Shown piece after piece: positions 4,679 to 7,894 of a stretch of DNA of 7,894 nt. The stretch spans positions 1 through 7,894 of the forward strand of contig JAYTEX010000362.1 in the NCBI GenBank assembly GCA_043734785.1, read 5' to 3'. The notes below the pieces were generated by a model. That model made no database searches. It saw only the letters and a program-made list of their open reading frames with translations, and was not told where the DNA came from. The stretch's first letter is position 1, and every line of letters starts with the position of its first letter. Made by a program: the position numbers and the translations under genes. The DNA comes from CAIKBL01 sp043734785 (GTDB lineage Bacteria; Pseudomonadota; Gammaproteobacteria; Ga0077536).

Positions 4679-5475
4679 CAGGCTATTGCATCCCCGGCGA
4701 AGGGATTCTTTCGCGGGATATAGGGGAACCCACCGTAATTGTCGAGATTGGCGAACTTGGCGAGGCAGTCGGACGTGAGGTGGCTGCACCCCGCATACAT
4801 GCGCACTGTTTGCGCGGTCGCAAGTCCGATAATTGGCGCGCTCAACGTGAGCAATGTCCCGACGTGCGCCACGATCATGCGATTACCGAAATCTGTGTAG
4901 ATGATGCCGCCCTGAAAATACCCATTGGCCCGTGAGCTAGCCGTGCCCACCGTTACCGTGAGGCCGCTCACTGACGCCACTGTGCCGTCTGTGCGATGTA
5001 GTTCTTTCGATACGCCGCAGCCCACGGAATAGAGAGGATGCCGGCAGCCTATTTGGTAGCGTGCGCGCAGCCCCACGCGGGCTAGGCTCGTCGCAATAGG
5101 CTCGACCTGTAGGCTCACGCCAGATCCCGCCCATCGCGCGCTCATGACGCGCCCCTTGAAGATCACGACCACCTCCGCGTCAGAGGCGTGCTTGCGGTAA
5201 ATCGTCAGCGCCATGACGCCCTCCGGTGCGGCCGCGACGAATTCAGTCGCCACGTCGTTATCACGCACGATTGACACTTCGAGCGCCGCCCGATTAATCG
5301 CCGATCCCTGCTCGATAGTGCCGCGTGAAATGGTCACGGGCGCGTAGGTCTCCGCTTGATGAACCACCGCCGCTTGCCCAGAGGTAAACGTCCAGCGCGT
5401 TACCCCAAGGCTGAAGCGGTACAGCTCTTGTGGCTCGCCTGAGCTGGCCGAAGTCTCAACGGATTGATATGTCAT
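4678..5475 (-). CDS. gpL-like tail-tip protein (DUF2163/BR0599 family)
   Basis: This 265-residue protein has an N-terminal DUF2163-type domain (about 1-160) and a C-terminal BR0599 domain (about 170-255). Key segments are CRHPLYSVGCGV at 144-155 and GCSHLTSDCLAKFANLDNYG at 229-248, followed by GFPYIPRKNPF. Four cysteines stand at C144, C153, C230 and C237, giving CX8C and CX6C. This is the spacing I recall for the iron-sulfur ligands of lambda gpL. Proteins of this group form part of the tail tip between the distal tail ring and the hub. The ATG overlaps the preceding stop as ATGA and no strong ribosome binding site precedes it, so translation probably depends on the upstream gene. Length is normal for the family. 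Cluster binding is inference from spacing. Confidence 0.88.
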   Translation of the reverse strand: MTYQSVETSASSGEPQELYRFSLGVTRWTFTSGQAAVVHQAETYAPVTISRGTIEQGSAINRAALEVSIVRDNDVATEFVAAAPEGVMALTIYRKHASDAEVVVIFKGRVMSARWAGSGVSLQVEPIATSLARVGLRARYQIGCRHPLYSVGCGVSKELHRTDGTVASVSGLTVTVGTASSRANGYFQGGIIYTDFGNRMIVAHVGTLLTLSAPIIGLATAQTVRMYAGCSHLTSDCLAKFANLDNYGGFPYIPRKNPFAGDAIA

Positions 5476-7157
5476 CCCGGGATTACTCGCACCGTCAGCG
5501 ACACGCGACAGACTGCATCAGTCTCCCACGCGTATTCGACAGCATCGGATTCGAGCCGCACCAAAGACAGCCAGCGCACGACCACGAATTGCGACGGCTG
5601 GTACAGCGCCCCGAGCGAGGTATCCAATGTCAGGCCCTCCTCCAGTGGTGGGAAATCACTCACCCCGACCACGCGCCGGTAAAAGGTATTATTGTGCGTC
5701 TGGATCAGCACGTCACGCCGCCGCGTATCAACGCCGATCAGCTGATAAATGCCGATGCGGCTGATGCGCATGCCGGTATCCACGGCCGCCATTGCGGCGG
5801 TTACCTTCATGTCGTCCTGCCATGAGGGCAGCCAGAACGGCACCAATCGCCCACGCCGCTCTGCGATCCATTTGCGGAATGTCGTGATCGCGGTCCGCGA
5901 AGTCAGAAGCCAAGACAGGCGCCGCAGCAAGATCGGCGCGCCAGATTCGTCGTCATAGGCGGGAATGCCGCCGTAGTCCAGCTCGGCAAGCTTGCGCGTC
6001 CAGCTCGCAGAAATGGCCTCGCTGCGATCGGGCTTGAGATCGAACACCCGGTAGCCCTGATACGCAGCCCCATAGCCGGCAGTAGGCGGCGCGTCGAAAT
6101 CTTCCACGTTCCACGCCATGCGCGATATGGATAGCCGATCCGTCTCGTGCGTTGTCCGTGCCTCGCCTTCGATACGCGCGAGGCGTGCGGGGTAAATGCG
6201 CGTGCCCACGGGCCACGTCGTGCCGACAGGCAAGGCCGTTGTTACATTGCCAGCCCCCACCGACAGCACCTCAATCGCTTCGTGCTCGGTCGTCGATTTC
6301 CACAGCACCAGAAGGCCGCCCGCGCGGTAGTCATGATTCGCCACATCCGGCACAGTCAGCACCGTCGCGCCTGCGCTAATCTGTGATACCGGATCGGTGC
6401 GATCAGTCCACACCGGCAAGCAATACGTGCGCGCACCCCAGCCCCATAACAGCGTATCGATATACTGCGCATCGATGGATTTCTCCATCCATGAATACTC
6501 ATAGCGCCTTCGAGGAGCCGCCCGAAGCGCGATCCGCTGCTCGCTGGCGTCGTAGGACTCCAGTACATCGGTTGCCCACTCCTGCCGTTCCAGGATTTGA
6601 TCGATCCAGTTCGGCCGCGCGCTGAACACGATAATGCGCCGGCCAATGACTCTCAGGGTCACGGTGGTGATCGTGAAATCGAACGCATAGCGTGCATCGA
6701 TCACCGGTGGCCCAATGGTCGTCGCGTCGAGCTGGTACAGCCGTGATTGAAGCGGTGCATAGGCAAGCGGCGGGCTCGGCTGCCCGGTCAGCGTCAGTCC
6801 GCCTGTATTGGTGGGCGTGATGCTGGCCAAGCTCTGCGCAACAAAGTACGCGTTCCACACTTCGACGCTGCGCGCCTGCGGACTGATGAGATTGCCGAGA
6901 TCCATGAGGATCGGTACAAGGTGGATTCGATCGTACCAATCGCGCCCGAAGTTGTGTGCGAGCGCGCCGGGAAGATTGCGGATGCTGTCTTGCGATACTG
7001 GGTATTGCCCGAGTAACGGGCCGGATGGCGTAGCCCCCATTACCGATTGGTATGGCGGCCAGTATTCTCGGAGGTACTCGAATACCTCGTTCGTGATGTA
7101 GGTGGTATCGCTGACCTGCACCGGCGAGACTGAGACAATGCCGGGGTAATTGGGCAT
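5472..7157 (-). CDS. Distal-tail-like phage structural protein
   Basis: This 561-residue protein has two regions that resemble distal tail or baseplate proteins. Region one carries ERQEWATDVLESYDASEQRI followed by APRRRYEYSWM (about 190-224) and CLPVWTD (246-252). Region two carries RLSWLLTSRTAITTFRKWI, then ERRGRLVPFWLPSWQDD (about 413-449). Between them lies a beta module (about 260-325) ending WPVGTRIYPARLARI. The N-terminal 185 residues have no motif I know. Proteins with the 'E-W-TDVL-S-EQR-ALR-PRR' signature occur in tail modules of many prophages directly before DUF2163 genes. It probably forms a ring or collar joining the tail tube to the tip. It starts three bases after the preceding stop and ends inside an ATGA overlap with the gpL-like gene. 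It is far longer than a simple distal tail protein, consistent with the duplicated module. Confidence 0.72.
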   Translation of the reverse strand: MPNYPGIVSVSPVQVSDTTYITNEVFEYLREYWPPYQSVMGATPSGPLLGQYPVSQDSIRNLPGALAHNFGRDWYDRIHLVPILMDLGNLISPQARSVEVWNAYFVAQSLASITPTNTGGLTLTGQPSPPLAYAPLQSRLYQLDATTIGPPVIDARYAFDFTITTVTLRVIGRRIIVFSARPNWIDQILERQEWATDVLESYDASEQRIALRAAPRRRYEYSWMEKSIDAQYIDTLLWGWGARTYCLPVWTDRTDPVSQISAGATVLTVPDVANHDYRAGGLLVLWKSTTEHEAIEVLSVGAGNVTTALPVGTTWPVGTRIYPARLARIEGEARTTHETDRLSISRMAWNVEDFDAPPTAGYGAAYQGYRVFDLKPDRSEAISASWTRKLAELDYGGIPAYDDESGAPILLRRLSWLLTSRTAITTFRKWIAERRGRLVPFWLPSWQDDMKVTAAMAAVDTGMRISRIGIYQLIGVDTRRRDVLIQTHNNTFYRRVVGVSDFPPLEEGLTLDTSLGALYQPSQFVVVRWLSLVRLESDAVEYAWETDAVCRVSLTVRVIPG

Positions 7158-7160
7158 CGA

Positions 7161-7894
7161 TTAAGGCCCGTCGTATTTGATGGCCCAGCCGATGGTTCCG
7201 GAGTGACTAGAAGACGCGTCGCCATCACGTAAGGTGCTATTTTTTCCCAGCCACGGCCACAGCTTCCACTTATCAGAGCCGAGCGTGATCACGTCGCCCG
7301 CTTCGTGGTTATCGATGCGGGTCATCCGAATGTGCGGGATTTCGCCTAGCAACGTGCGCTTGTTGCTGGGGCGAAACATCGTGATATGGTAAGGCAACAA
7401 TACCGCCTGACTATTCCATGCGTTCGGAATTCGATTGATTAAATTCCCAAGAGTGGGAGACCCTGCCGCCCACGGCGTTACATTATCGTGAGAGCTAAGC
7501 CAAACCGCCGAGTCTATCTCCGCGTGCACTAGGCTTCGGGGATTGCCGTTACTACCATTGTTATGATTGGGTACAAGAATTGCCCCGCCGAGAACGGTCT
7601 GCGGCGTTTGCGCAAGCAAAACGGCTGGCAAAGACGTAAGTCCCGTCCCTACTGTTGCAGAACACCAGGTTCCGCCTGTCCAAGTGCCGTATTTTAGAAG
7701 GCGCCCGAAAGCGACGTATTGAAATTTTGAGACGCTATAATTCACCACGCAATAGATATTGTCCGTGTCCGTGAAGCCAGACAGAAAATAGGTCACCGGC
7801 CAGCCAGTCGCGATAGAGATCAGCGGAATTTGCGGCGCGACCGAAACTGTGAAAGCGGCATTCAACGCGGCCTCAATGCTTAGATCGGTGGAGT
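7161..7894 (-). CDS. Unidentified tail-module protein, 5' end outside the window
   Basis: The frame is open from the stop at 7163-7161 to the right edge of the window, so the gene is partial. A TTG at 7865 could serve as a start, but the codons to its right continue sensibly as STDLSIEAALNAAF, so the true start probably lies just beyond 7894. The visible part (about 244 residues) is rich in Ser, Thr, Asn, Gly and aromatic residues, with no membrane segment or coiled coil. It contains LVHAEIDSAVWLSSHDNVTP, FRPSNKRTLLGEIPHIRMTR and WLGKNSTLRDGD. I do not recognise the family. Its place before the distal-tail-like gene, with a 3-base gap, marks it as part of the tail operon and probably a virion protein. 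Its GC content appears lower than that of the other tail genes, which may reflect a separate origin. Confidence 0.7.
   Translation of the reverse strand, partial: STDLSIEAALNAAFTVSVAPQIPLISIATGWPVTYFLSGFTDTDNIYCVVNYSVSKFQYVAFGRLLKYGTWTGGTWCSATVGTGLTSLPAVLLAQTPQTVLGGAILVPNHNNGSNGNPRSLVHAEIDSAVWLSSHDNVTPWAAGSPTLGNLINRIPNAWNSQAVLLPYHITMFRPSNKRTLLGEIPHIRMTRIDNHEAGDVITLGSDKWKLWPWLGKNSTLRDGDASSSHSGTIGWAIKYDGP

Noticed and set aside
4442..4789. A 115-residue version of the small hydrophobic protein starting at 4789.
   Set aside because: The extra 37 residues lie entirely inside the gpL-like gene, and the TGATG junction at 4678 gives a better start with a sensible hydrophobic N-terminus.

Overview
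The window looks like the edge of an integrated phage in a GC-rich proteobacterium, probably gamma or beta. The basis for the taxon is the overall base composition, the proteobacterial style of the tRNA-Arg(ACG) 3' half, and the resemblance of the tail proteins to siphophage-like prophages of those groups. No host marker gene is complete enough to name a genus.

Left part (1-857): the first 21 codons of an unidentified gene run leftward out of the window behind a good ribosome binding site. After about 270 bases without a convincing gene comes a rightward type II toxin-antitoxin pair: a short unstable-antitoxin-type protein and a RelE/ParE-type toxin, joined by a GTGA start/stop overlap.

Middle (858-1414): this is a recombination junction. 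Bases 978-1022 are exactly the 3' 45 nt of a tRNA-Arg(ACG), from the anticodon loop to CCA, with no 5' half upstream. A perfect 7-bp inverted repeat is centred on the anticodon-loop boundary. Two different pairs of 9-bp direct repeats flank it, each with the same 11-bp period: two TGCCGAAGT copies on the left and two TGCGGGACT copies on the right. This is how an attachment site with integrase arm sites on both sides looks, and it suggests that two elements sit in tandem at one tRNA gene. To the right lie a 22-bp tandem repeat and a relic of a tail-protein gene.

Right part (1415-7894): a compact leftward operon of tail-tip genes. In transcription order it holds an unidentified virion protein (5' end outside the window), a 561-residue distal-tail-like protein, a lambda gpL-like tail-tip protein (DUF2163/BR0599) with four cysteines in the iron-sulfur spacing, two small tail proteins, a 729-residue gpJ-like hub/tip protein, and a DUF2793 protein. 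Every junction overlaps, abuts or has a 3-nt gap, so the genes are probably translationally coupled and transcribed from a promoter to the right of the window. Together they should build the distal end of a long non-contractile tail. No integrase, lysis genes or NlpC/P60 tail peptidase are present in the window.
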